From: Chaetoderma sp. LZ-2023a
Lineage: Eukaryota > Mollusca > Caudofoveata > Chaetodermatida > Chaetodermatidae
DNA length: 64,000 nucleotides
NCBI GenBank assembly: GCA_034401795.1
Contig: CM067369.1
Span: 139,016,496 to 139,080,495, forward strand
Direction: 5' to 3'
Every line of letters starts with the position of its first letter. Position 1 is the stretch's first letter. A model generated the notes under the pieces. That model was not told the origin of the DNA, made no database searches, and saw nothing but the letters and a program-made list of their open reading frames with translations. This document shows positions 30,139-40,210 of this stretch, in pieces. The position numbers were made by a program, and so were the translations under genes.

Positions 30139-31650
30139 CAGGGTCTGAAATAAGGAAAGTAAATTTGATCTGACAAAAAAGCGGAAGTTGACTAACCTGA
30201 CGGGGGTGGGGAGGGGGGGTGGAGGGGTCCGCGGGTTCACCCCCAGAACATTTTTAAATCTAGGTGCTCTCAGAGGCCATCTCCTGCATTTCTGGAGAAA
30301 AATATATGTTTTCGGTTGGCTGTGAAATTGTTCTATTTTTACCCATTTTGTCCTGAAAAAGTCAAATAGACTAAGACATTTTCAGGAGAAAATGCATATG
30401 GATAGAACAATTTCATAGTCAACTGTAGGACCCAGAAAATGAGGACTTAACCACTTATACTCGGTCCTCCATTTAGCAAGGGTTGCCCCTTTGGGCACTT
30501 TTCGCTCAGATGCCATTTTAGCAACACATCAACTGCTGTCACAGTCATGTACAATTAAATTTTAAAAAATTTTCACTTTAGAACACATTAGTCAAAGAAG
30601 GCTTGTAATAGTTTTCCTGATAAATGTTCACTTGCCGGTCAAGAGATTATTTTTGGAGTTTTCCATTGAAATGGCTTATTCAGTAACTGAGACAGTCATT
30701 CCCGTGGTAAAGTTTCAAAAATAATCTCTTGACCTGCAAATGGCCATTAACTATTTTTAATTAAAATTTTTAGGCAAATTTGACCATTAAATGGTTAATT
30801 GTAGAACGCGAATATAATGGTAACGCGCGTGTTGTCAAGTGTCTTCTACAGTGCGATTATTTATGAACTTGCTTTCTTCACTTCTATTGTGAGAAAACTC
30901 ACCCGCTATTTCATTGGTTTTCTATATACAGCTACCAAGGAAATCGCGGGGAAGAATTAGCTTCTTCAGTATCGAAGGCGTGAAAGAACGTGATAAACTT
31001 CTGTGAAAATCTCTCACGTAATGTCATTGGATTTTCTAGATATAATTATGTCCAACAACCAATGAAATTGCGAGACCAAATTCTCTTCTCATGACAGAAG
31101 GTGTGTAAGAACACATCACTAACTCGTGCGCAGTGGCAGATTTTGTAGATCCGCCATTGCTAATTTTGCATCGACTCGATCATTTTCAGACTAGTGAAAT
31201 GACAAGACTTTGAGTGGTATCATTTATCAGATGTTCTATGCAATTTTATCCGTCATTTATTCGCCGTATGACTTAATTTTCAAGTCACTCACGGTCTATA
31301 TCCCTTATTAGAAATCAGAAAATTCGCCAGTATAAAAGGTTTACACTATTCCCGGGACAATTGGCTATTGTAAGACCACCCTCTAGGATGAATTTGCCGG
31401 TATGACGCGTTTTGACAGATCACGAATACTGGTAACCAAGGTGAATATCGTTTTCACTTAGAAATGTGCAAATGAGGCACAAACTCACGCTCGATCGATC
31501 TATCGTATTTGAGTGCGATACCAACATTGTTCATGTGTTCTCTTTTTCCAAAATTTGGAGATTTTCCCCAAAATTCATGTTCAGTAAAAAAATTTTACCA
31601 TCCAGATTTGATCGGACATGACCGATGTCCGACCATTATTTCATACCCTG
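30139..31650. mobile_element. Non-autonomous TIR transposon (about 1.5 kb) in the recombinase gene
   Basis: It starts CAGGGTCTGAAATAAGG and ends ATTTCATACCCTG, so the ends are inverted with one mismatch. AGAATG flanks both sides (30133-30138 and 31651-31656), and removing element plus one AGAATG restores the recombinase reading. CAGGG ends suggest the hAT group, where 5-, 6- and 8-base duplications occur. It contains no transposase. Inside are a palindrome (GGCTGTGAAATTGTTCTA against TAGAACAATTTCATAGTC, about 30318-30425) and a type 2 hairpin. Confidence 0.8.
30622..30797. repeat. Type 2 hairpin variant inside the TIR transposon
   Basis: Arms CAAGAGATTATTTTTGGAGT and AATAATCTCTTGACCTGCAA enclose GACAGTCATTCCCGTGGTAA. 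The outer part reads ACCATTAAATGGTTAA, a different border from the other type 2 copies. Confidence 0.65.
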
Positions 31651-31870
31651 AGAATGTATTCAGTTTTGTCATAAATCCGCCACCGGGAAGCAGGTTGACG
31701 TGGCCAAGGCTCACAGTGTCCGCGGCGTAGTGACATCCACTGCCCTATTTAATGGGGTCCCTGTGGATGACATTTTGTCGGTTGCTCAGTGGCACTGTGA
31801 GTCAAGTTTTACAGACCATTATCTCCGTGACTCCTCTAATCGTCTCGCCTTGTCGATTTTGAAAAAATAA

Positions 31871-32391
31871 CTAGGTGTACATTATTTGATGAGGTTTCCT
31901 CATTGCTTATATATTTCACCATCAGTCTTCACCACTGGGAAAATGATGTCAGCACCCAAGTTCAACAAGGTCAGTCTTGTTCATGTGTTGTCCATTGTTG
32001 ATTGTATTGTCACGTTACCCGTTGTTATTAGCATGATGATGGTTTGTGTGTTTATGTGGTTCATTATTGAGAGTATACGAAAATGGAGTTTTTTCATCTC
32101 TGTCCTGTAGTACATGGCACTTGTACGTAGAGTGCGTATGGGACATTGAGGTCATTCGAGTCTTCCTCCCAGGAAGGGGGGGGGGGAGCGCATATGACAT
32201 TCGGTCATCTCTCTTACATCGGTTGTGTTATCCGATGGTTGGTCAAATCCTGACTGTGTTTTCACACAGTTTCAGAAGTTTAAGTGCCTTAAACGCAGAA
32301 AAGCGTATAGGGATGAGCTGGTCTTTTGACCTCGCCTCCCTCCCGCCGAATTCCCTGTCGAATTCTGGCAATATCAATAAGTATTAGGGAG
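31871..32391 (+). other. 3' non-coding tail of DIRS copy B
   Basis: Homologous to 3174-3717 of copy A, with a longer G run near 32178-32186. No gene. Confidence 0.7.
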
Positions 32392-32471
32392 GTAAGTATA
32401 CTCTTGAAGTGAAATAAACGAAATCTAGGATTTCTTTTTTCACGAGAGAGTTGATACTTACCTCCCTAGAT
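32392..32471. repeat. DIRS internal complementary region (copy B)
   Basis: Complement of the left end (TATACTCTTGAAGTGAAA) joined to the complement of the right end (TAAACGAAATCTAGGATTTC), as in copy A. Confidence 0.88.
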
Positions 32472-32514
32472 ACGGACCCGGCCTCTCCACCCCACAGAGG
32501 CTCGGTCTTCAGGC

Positions 32515-32729
32515 TCTTAATAGTTGCATGTGTGTCAGCCAATAAATTAGTCAGAGGAAGTGCTAGTCTGCGCATGCGCGGTGGTGGGGCTGGCATCCGC
32601 CAGACTAGCCCCTAACTGTTTTAATCTGAGTGTTTATTGAGTGAAAGCCGATATTTAGCAATATCAATAAGTATTAGGGAGGTAAGTATCAACTCTCTCG
32701 TGAAAAAAGAAATCCTAGATTTCGTTTAA
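32515..32729. repeat. DIRS right terminal inverted repeat (copy B)
   Basis: Complement of 24232-24432 with a small deletion near 32606 (CAGACTAGCCCCTAAC) that removes about 27 bases present in copy A. Confidence 0.85.
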
Positions 32730-33054
32730 TATATGGTTACCTAGGTCCGGATCCATGCTCGACTATACTGTCAGGTTTTTTCATAGTCTAAATTAGCTTG
32801 AATTATTGCGGTTTGAGTAGCCTGTGCACGATTTGATCGCTGGCTTAATGGAAGAGAAAGGAAAATCATCACAGGGGCAGGTTGTATTAATCTAGAATTA
32901 AAACATTCGTGCCGTAATGACTATTTGAAATTTCCTTAAAATGACACATTGTTTTAAAATGGTAGCTATTGTTGGAGTCGCTCCGTTACCCGTTAACTTT
33001 TAAATCTTATCCGGGTACTCGGTTAATTTCTCTTGCAACTCGGTTCCTTCCAAG

Positions 33055-33252
33055 ATGGATGCGCCCGTTACCAAGATGGCGGCGTCCTTGATTAACGTTT
33101 TGTTTTGGCTTGGCGTGTCTATGCACTCTGTTTTAATCCGATCATTAGCTCTCACTTCACTGTCGATGGTATTTGTAGCGATCAGTCTTATTTTCTTGGC
33201 TGTTTTAACGTTAGTTAATTACCAAGTCGTGTTTATTAAATTTTCACTCTAA
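33055..33252 (+). other. Short hydrophobic open frame in the DIRS family 2 leader
   Basis: A 65-codon frame (MDAPVTKMAASLINVLFWLG, then SLSMVFVAISLIFLAVLTLV) has a counterpart at 50288-50509 in C3 (73 codons) but is stopped after four codons in C1. It overlaps the YY1-like motif. Its composition suggests a membrane segment, yet changes between copies are not biased to silent sites on inspection. It is more likely leader sequence than a gene. Confidence 0.25.
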
Positions 33253-33410
33253 AAATTTTCAAATATTTCCTGCCTAAAACTTGATTATCATTAATTTGAG
33301 AGAAAGTTAATGTTTTTAAGTAATTTTAAATTACAATCAAGTAAATTGTGTGTGTTGCTCATCATCATCTTATCATGTGCAGCGTTTTAATTCTTATTCT
33401 GTATTCGCAG

Positions 33411-34995
33411 AAGGTGAAGGGCCAAAGCAAGGCCCCGCCTGATACATTATGCTCGCGCTCTAACGGTTTCATGAAGTGGACGTTCACGGGCCATCACTGT
33501 GTTGCCTGCGCGAAGTGCAAAGTTGGAAGTCCTTGCGATGTATGTGCGAAGTGGTCGTCGGAGATGGTGGCAGAATTTGATCATGAGAATCTCAATGGAC
33601 AAGGCGGCCAAAGTGGATCAGGCGTCAGTCAAAGGTCTGGAAGAGCACCTGAATGAAGCGGATTGACTCGGCCTTGGGTGTTTGGGTGGCCCAATTCAAG
33701 GCGATGTTTGAGTCTTTTCAGTCCACGGTCCCGTTGATACAGGCTGGTGCAGGATTACCTATCGGTGGTCTGGCTAGTTCTGCAGAGGGACATGCACCTG
33801 TCCTTCCTCTTGCTTTGGCTCAAGAGCTGATGGCGGAGGAAGAAGATATCCTCCTGATGGAAGACACTGGCATGCCGGAGTTTTCACAGGTGACAGATTC
33901 CGGTACTTCCCGTGGGTCACCCATGGGTTTTGTATGGGTTTGTCAACCGGGTGGAGATGTCGACGTTCCGTCAGGCATTTTTCACCCGGGTTTCGCTCAG
34001 TCAGAAATGCCGTCAGAGCCGTATTATACATCTCCCATTGGCGTCGTGGATGCGGGTTTGACGGCTGCTCTCCGAGTCCCATCTCCTGCCGTAGTAGTGG
34101 CTATAGTCCCGGCTCCCGTGCTGGAGCCAATGGATTGCGGTGATTCCGTGTCTGGCGATTCGCAAGTAGTCGAGCCACGGACCCGCTTCGAGTGGGAAGT
34201 TTGGTCCGTAGCTCTCCCCATGGATCGTCGATGGCCTTTTCATCAAAGGGTGAGAAAGAGGATGAAAATGGTAGTCCATTGATGGACGAATCATCTTTTT
34301 TCACCGAAGCTGAATGGGTGCAGGTTCTTGGCTGGATGTCCGACCGTATCGGGTTGACATCGGTTCAGGGATCTCAGCGAGATCCGGCGATGGAGCAGAT
34401 GTCAGAGCGTGCGGCTAGCGCTCTGTCAAGTGGCTCTTCGGCCATGCCAACTCTTCCCTTGGACACTCAGACTTCTGACATGTTGGAAGTTGCAGCTTAC
34501 CGTCTGGTTCAGCCGGAGTATTCTTCGCCAAGGCCCCTAAGGGGATAAGGAGTAGGGTCCACTTTCCAGAGCAGGTCTACCATTAGTATGCTCGTGTTCC
34601 TCGGCTTTCAGTCGGGGGAAAGAGAAGCGCTGAATAGGTCGTTAGCTGGGAAATCCAAGGGTCATTGGTTTCCCAGGCTAACAAGGATCCCTTCAATGAG
34701 TTAACTCATTGAGGATGCGGTGAGAGCACCTGTGGCTGCTCTCTCGCACGGATGCACCGTCCTGCAGGGTATGCTGGACTGCGCGGCGGAAGGTGGGGGA
34801 AGTGCCAGAGGCTGCTCCCGGAGTTGTCTGGGACGTCATGTGCTTGTCTCAAGTTTGCCTGGCCAGGGTGATCACTAAATCATTGGCGGAACGGAGGAGA
34901 ATGGTTCTCGATTCTGTAGAACCAGGACCGGAGATGAGGGCTGAGTTATTTTCCGCAACCTTCATTGGTCCGGGCTTGTTTGGCAGCTCGGCATG
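33411..34995 (+). pseudogene. DIRS family 2 Gag-like protein, broken (C2)
   Basis: After the acceptor-like TTCTGTATTCGCAG comes the zinc module (HHCVACAKCKVGSPCDVC). The helix after it is frameshifted near 33590. The acidic middle (EEEDILLMEDTG), a stretch matching C1 at 34200-34548 and the end with FIGPGLFGS follow in shifting frames. At least four frame changes are needed to follow the homology, so no protein is made. Confidence 0.75.
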
Positions 34996-35289
34996 ACAAG
35001 CCCTCTCCAAAATTGAGTCTATGGTGGCAGAGCAGGGGGTTGTCGGCAAGTCGTAGAAGTCACCGAAGAGGACTCGGCTGCAACAGTCCTACAAGCAGCA
35101 GAGGCAGTGCCAAAGATCACCCTTCTGTCCGTCTGGCCATGATGCCTATCGGGCATCCGATTCTCAGGGACTTGGCCGTTCATCTTCATACAAGTCCTCT
35201 AATAAGAGCCTGTATGAAGATGATAGGAAGGGTGGCGGATCGGGTCGCGGCGGCTACCATAAGGATAGCCGTGGCAGAGCCCCGGGTCA

Positions 35290-36590
35290 TCATATTCCAT
35301 GAAGCCGCGAGGTGGCCATGGGGGACGGTCCTGATGGGTTTCCGGCGAGACCCGTTCCGGTGGCGCCAGGAATGCAGGTAGTCAAGAATCTTCACCCAAG
35401 CGAATTAATGTCTTATCGCGCAATATCGATCGCAAGCTGTGTGCAGATTCCTGCCATTGGAGGCAGACTTCAGCTTTTCTCAAACCAGTGGGAACAGGTC
35501 ATGCAAGATTGTTTCGTCTGTCATTGGCTAAGAAACAGCTACGAACCGGACTGGCTCATCAGTCAATCATTAGTTCGGTTAACATCGACTCCAATATGGA
35601 TTGTGAATCTAGAGAAATCAGAATTGACTCCATCCCAGGAGTTTATGTATCTGGGAATATTTTTCAATCTCAGGGACAGTGTATCTTTTCCAGCGGAGAG
35701 CAGAGGCAAGAGTTTGATTGCAGTACTGGAGCCAGTTTCTCTAGGAGCCTATCTGATGGTTTGTCAATTTCTCAGAATACTGGGTTTACTAGTGAGATGG
35801 TGGTTCCTTATGCGGCACTCAGACGCAGGCCGATTCAGATGTACTTAATGTCATTCTGGTCTCAGATAATGGATCCGTTGTCTCTGAGGATTCCAGTAAA
35901 AGAACCGTTGATGTTCCATATTCAGTGGTGGTTATCGGAACAGAATCTCTTACGAGGTGTTCCTCTACAACCTCCTCAGCCACAGATGTCCATCTTTACA
36001 GATGCATCAACGAAAGGTTGGGGAGCAATACTGGACAATCTCAGTGTCTGGGGAATGGGATCAGACCAATGCGCAAAAACACATAAATGTTCTCAAATTA
36101 TTAGCGGTGGCATTAGCACTTCGAAAATTTGAGAACTTAATCCGAGACAACGTTGTCCTAGTAAGGACAGACAATCCACAGTGGTGTCTTATGTGAACCG
36201 CCAAGGCGGGACGAGATCACCAGAGTTGTGCATGATGATATGGAACCTTCTGCTGTGGTGCCAAGAGAGGAATATTATTCTTCGGGCAGCGCACATTCCA
36301 GGAAGATTGAACATCCTAGCAGATGCTCTCAGTCGAAGGACGGTTTGTCGTCCGACAGAATGGAAGCTCAACCAGTCGGTAGCGGAGGTTCTTTTCAAAC
36401 ATTGGGGCAAGCTAAATGTGGATCTATTTGCAATGAAAAAAAATGCAAAGATGGTCACATACGTGTCACCGATCCAGGACCCGCCAGCTCTAGCAGTAGA
36501 CGCACTGGCGATAAGTTGGAAGGGAATGTACGTGTATGCGTATCCTTCAACAATTCTCATCCCAAAAGTTCTGGCAACGATAAGATAGGG
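35290..36590 (+). pseudogene. DIRS family 2 RT-RNase H, internally deleted (C2)
   Basis: The region before RT (SCVQIPAIGGRLQLFSNQWE) reaches LTSTP and jumps directly to VNLEKSELTPSQEF, so fingers, palm and the YIDD box are lost. RNase H follows in several frames (FTDASTKGWGA, LALRKFE, RTDN). The tail HIPGRLNILADALSRR and PTEWKLNQSVAEVLFKHWGK is readable in one frame. It is catalytically dead. Confidence 0.78.
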
Positions 36591-37384
36591 CATATGTCTA
36601 GTACTACTGATCGCCCCTCATTGGCCAGGCCGATAGTGGTTTACAGATCTGCTGGACCTTCTGGTCCGCAATCCAATCCCTCTTCCAGACAGAAGGGATC
36701 TGATTTTTCAGAACAAAGGTCTGTATCTTCACGACAGACCGGATATGTTCCAATTGACTGCATGGATGTTGCCAAGCAGCGAGCAATTAAGGGTGGCTTT
36801 TCTGAGCAAGCAGCAAAATTTGTCGTTTCAGCCAGAAGAGGGTCAACCACCAAGACATATAATTATAGAATCAACAAATTTGCAAGTGGTGTAAGGGAAG
36901 AGATATTAATCCCTTTTCTGCATCTGTATTAAGACTATTACCACATCTCTGTTTCCTGGCAAAGAATCAGTCACTTAAATATCCAGGACAGCCGATCAAT
37001 TTGCCAAGTTTAATTAGGCATGACCCAAACTTCTGCTTGGTGTCCTGTCAGATGTCTGAAAATGTATAAGAAACGTACTGAGGAGTGGAGAGATGACCCG
37101 AAATCTCTGTGGTTACATGTATGTCTCAAAGCACCTCATTTGCGCGCCTTGAAAGATACCATTTCTCGTTGGATAGTCGATGCTATTCATATGTCGCACA
37201 AAATCGCTACAGGAAAGCAGATTGATCGTGCGAATGCCCATCAGGTCCGAGCACTAGCAGCAGCATCGGGCCTTTATAAGGGTGTCTCTTTAGAGGAGGT
37301 GATGTCTGTAGCACAATGGCATGCCGAATCGTCATTCACCGATTTCCACCTTCGCGATACCGCCAGCACACTTAATCCAGTACC
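36560..37384 (+). pseudogene. DIRS family 2 tyrosine recombinase, internally deleted (C2)
   Basis: The N-terminal part (GGFSEQAAKFVVSARRGSTT, then NYRINKFA) breaks near 36900-36935. The sequence resumes after the first catalytic Arg at CFLAKNQSLKYPGQ. His-x-x-Arg as AHQVRA, WHAESSF and the end region up to about 37380 are kept. The first catalytic Arg is lost, so the enzyme is dead. Confidence 0.78.
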
Positions 37385-38090
37385 TCCTGCAGGTATTCAG
37401 CTGTATGAGGATGACCAGAAGTGTCCACAGTCTCTGTTAAAAAGCTGTCACCATCAGGGGTAGTGACAGACACCAACACAATAAGCTCATTGTGAATATT
37501 ACTCCAGCCATCGAGAGCCGATTGCAACAGCTCCTTTTAGACAGTTACCAAGGAAGCCTGGACTTCATTAAGGAACCTGTCAGCAACATCAAAGCGACTA
37601 GGTGTGCAATATCCAGGACACAGCATCTGGACCAGTTTCTTGAACTCTGGATGTTCCACTGTGGAGAAAGGACTGTTGGTGGCATAAATATAATGGGCCA
37701 CTTGATGATCTATAGCCTCCTTTTCACTGTTTGAAGTCTGCATCACAAATTTGTTCATGCTACTGTTCTTTAGTTTCTTGGGTGGTGGTGTTAGTGTTGG
37801 AGACGACTGAGACGTCACGAGTATGTGAGGTAGACGATGCACGCTTCATGGGAAATGGAACAGAGATGCTTGAGTCAGCTGGAGCGCTGGGGTGCGGGCA
37901 CAGGCTCAGTGTCAGCTACAGTCACAACACTGCTCTTGCATAAATCAATGTGTGATTTCATGCGGGCTACTAGCCCCTGCATATCTTTACCACAAGTTTT
38001 GCATTTTGCACGACATCCAGTCTTGCCAGTGACAACAATTTTGTCAAAATACAGCCACAGACAATCAGTCTTTCTACCAGACCCGGGCAT
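37385..38090 (-). pseudogene. hAT transposase, N-terminal half, frameshifted
   Basis: The start at 38090 gives MPGSGRKTDCLWLYFDKI, followed by a BED-type zinc finger (CKTCGKDMQG..ARMKSHIDLC), which binds the transposon ends. After a frameshift near 37890 the conserved ATNSPFSTVEHPEFKKLV block follows. After another near 37540 comes DGWSNIHNE, which carries the first catalytic Asp of the hAT RNase H fold. The sequence stops shortly after. The remaining catalytic residues and dimerisation domain are absent. Confidence 0.82.
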
Positions 38091-38439
38091 TGTGATGAAG
38101 TACTGAGTCTACTGACCAGATAATAATATAGATATACACTCTAGAAAACTCTCATTAAAATGAAACGGCCAGTTAAGCACACCTTATAAATTTATATACA
38201 CACAGAAACATAGAGACGGAGTCTGACTGACATATGTCAAACAGGATGTAGCGTCTACTCGCCATGACACCATCTAGACATATGCCAATTGCCAAATGCT
38301 GTCCATGTCACAGACAAAATATTGATTTTTACCTGTCAGGCTCTGTGCACAAAGAAAACATCTAATATAGACTCTTAATGATAAAAATAATAAAATAAAA
38401 CATACACATCATTATAAAATTAAAAAATCATTGTTTTTT

Positions 38440-38517
38440 TGGTGATTTTTGTTAAGTGATTTAAATTGTGATTTAAATCAATGATTTAAATCAAATGATT
38501 TAAATCAAACAACCCTG
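38440..38517. repeat. hAT terminal region with GATTTAAATCA repeats
   Basis: Several overlapping copies of the palindrome GATTTAAATC lie behind the CAGGGTTG terminus. They are typical subterminal transposase-binding repeats of this hAT group. Confidence 0.75.
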
Positions 38518-38649
38518 TGTCCATTAGCATGTTTGTATCTGGAATGTTTATAGGCATTATAGGGGCGGGATACATGTATGTCTGTCCGTATATGCGTCTG
38601 AATACCATACATTTTCTACTACTGACTACTATTTGCATGTGAAAGTAAT

Positions 38650-39040
38650 AGAGGATTCCAATCTGTCAGTTAAATGCCAGTCATAATTCAGTCATAATGA
38701 ATTACGTCATATGTAGGGTGATGTCACAATGAAATATGTCATGAATGACATATTTAAGTCTGTCATAAATGCTTAATAGTCAGTCAACTTGTACGCATTG
38801 TATGTCTTTTCTAGTTAATAACCTCTGTTGAATATTTTAAAACTAATTTGACTTGGCACTGTTGCTGCCTATTGTTGCTGCCATATAGTTAAATTAGTTT
38901 CAAAAATATTCAACTGCTTGCCTGTATATTTTTCTGAAAATTGAGATTGGGTGAGTGGCAGGTTCGATCAATTCCAACAGGGGCAAAGCGTGGGCGGAGC
39001 TTAGCTAGAGATGGGAGGGTTATGGCTAAAAGTGGATTCA
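38650..39040. repeat. Type 1 palindromic repeat element
   Basis: GAGGATTCCAATCTGTCAG opens it. The central hairpin lies at 38824-38926 and contains a duplicated GTTGCTGCC. The right part has GGCAAAGCGTGGGCGGAGC and ends near GTGGATTCATC. Confidence 0.75.
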
Positions 39041-39115
39041 TCCATTCATGATTGCATTCATTTACCTCACATGTGACATGAAACAGTTACAATGTGACGT
39101 ATGCAAACACCTCTT

Positions 39116-39337
39116 TAACCCTCGAATTTGTTAAAAAATTTAATTTCTTATAAAATGTCCATTTGCAGAGTAAGAGATTATTTTTTAAAGTGTACCACTA
39201 GAATGACTGGCTCTGTTATCGAGCCAGTCATTCCAGTGGTAAACTGTCAAAAATAGTCTTCTCTTCATCTGCGATTGGACATTTCTCTAGACCACTGCAG
39301 AATCCATTTTTGGCAGTTATGAGTGTTAGCGGGGTAA
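39116..39337. repeat. Type 2 hairpin element
   Basis: TTAACCCTCGAATTTG starts it and GTGTTAGCGGGGTAA ends it. The centre GACTGGCTCTGTTATCGAGC with its arms forms the usual palindrome. Confidence 0.78.
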
Positions 39338-39439
39338 ATGTATCTAGACAAATGTGTTAATGGACACAGTCCTATTAAAATCAGTAATTGACACCCAGCT
39401 TTAATCTTGAAGAAGGTGGTTATGAATTTTATTGGGTTG

Positions 39440-39635
39440 TATTTTGTGGTGGCATCTGTCAGCAAATCTGTGTCCATGCCATATCTCAAAAGAATTTTAA
39501 TCTACGTTTGAATTTTTTGTTTCAGTGAACATATTAGGTAGAGACAATATGGCGTGATTTTGTTTCAGCAAGATCTGTCCATATGAGATTTATGCCCCCC
39601 CCCCCCACACCCCAACCCCCCCCCCCCCCCCCCCC
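39440..39635. repeat. GTGTCGTGATTT-family repeat ending in a poly-C tract
   Basis: ACATATTAGGTAGAGACAAT, GGCGTGATTTTGTTTCAGC and CTGTCCATAT match the family. C-runs broken by ACACCCCAA fill 39595-39635. Confidence 0.7.
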
Positions 39636-40210
39636 GAAATGCCTAAAATGTTTATATATGCTGAATACATTTTGCTGATTAGGATATAATTTTAAATAAA
39701 ATTATTACTCAAACCGTTTTTAAAACGTTATCTTCTATACACAATATCATATTAACTTATGAAATTCGCATTCGCAATATTACAGTTAATATTTTCTTCA
39801 AGGCATGATTTCGTCCTCGGGCCGATTTGGAAATGAAAGAAAAAATGGGGATAATTACATCATAATTAATTACAATCTCACGTGATTAGGCTATGTTTTT
39901 CGCAACCTGTTTTACTGATTTATGATTAATTTTGACAAAATAAATGATGTTTATTTAACTGTGCTTAATATTTAGGCCGTCTAATTAATAATTTCACCCC
40001 CGCGTTGATGGATATTATAAGGTATATTAAGCTTTAAAGGCGTGAAACGTTACGACTGTATCAGGGCGTGAAAATACGTTATGTTTTCGTGCTATTTTTT
40101 ATCATTTAAATTTTTTGTTTCATGTCTATAAAACCGATATTCGGTTAAAACCAATATGAAAAGTCATATCGAAACTGATATGGCTGTAAGCCAAACCGCG
40201 CAGCCCTATA
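39636..40210. other. AT-rich non-coding stretch
   Basis: Nothing recognised. It is the left flank of the Tc1-type element. Confidence 0.5.

Larger units (their letters stand above)
29180..31870 (+). pseudogene. DIRS tyrosine recombinase split by a DNA transposon, copy B
   Basis: The core-binding part (EGFSEQAAMFMAKARRGSTS) and the first catalytic Arg (ASARRRSEIH) read through SRWIVEC, then break into the insertion at 30139. The coding sequence resumes at about 31657 with the part before the His-x-x-Arg box and the Tyr, ending LKK and TAA. Without the insertion the gene would be complete, so disruption is the only clear defect. The Met used in copy A is replaced by Val here. The frame is open from 28310, overlapping RT, so the native start is not resolved. 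Confidence 0.85.
24232..32729 (+). mobile_element. DIRS family 1 copy B with both ends (8.5 kb with insertion)
   Basis: Left terminal repeat, leader, Gag, RT-RNase H, recombinase, internal complementary region and right terminal repeat are all present. The left end starts TTTCACTTCAAGAG. The right end is ATTTCGTTTA. Without a 1.5-kb insertion in the recombinase gene the element would be about 7 kb. No target duplication is evident, as expected for DIRS. It lies in the last intron of the AHI1-like gene in sense orientation. Copy B differs from A and E by scattered substitutions, so it is somewhat older. Confidence 0.92.
32730..37384 (+). mobile_element. DIRS family 2 copy C2, degraded, lacking both ends
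   Basis: Leader, gag, RT-RNase H and recombinase remnants follow each other in the DIRS order. The left terminal repeat is absent and the copy begins directly after copy B. The leader is recognisable from about 32860. Internal deletions remove the RT catalytic region near 35595 and the middle of the recombinase near 36930. The copy ends at about 37384, where a hAT fragment starts. There are many frameshifts. It is the oldest-looking DIRS copy here. Confidence 0.8.
37385..38517 (-). mobile_element. hAT transposon fragment (5' half)
   Basis: On the minus strand the element starts at CAGGGTTGTTTGATTTAAAT (38517 downward), a typical hAT terminus followed by repeated GATTTAAATCA. It then codes for a BED zinc finger and the first part of a hAT transposase. 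It ends at about 37385 against DIRS copy C2. The 3' half and second TIR are missing. Confidence 0.82.

Noticed and set aside
24200..32760. Similar flanks of DIRS copy B (ATATGAAAAGTTACCTCG on the left, ATATATGGTTACCTAGG on the right) as a target duplication.
   Set aside because: The match is imperfect and not directly at the borders, and DIRS elements are not known to make such duplications. It may be chance or an older repeat.
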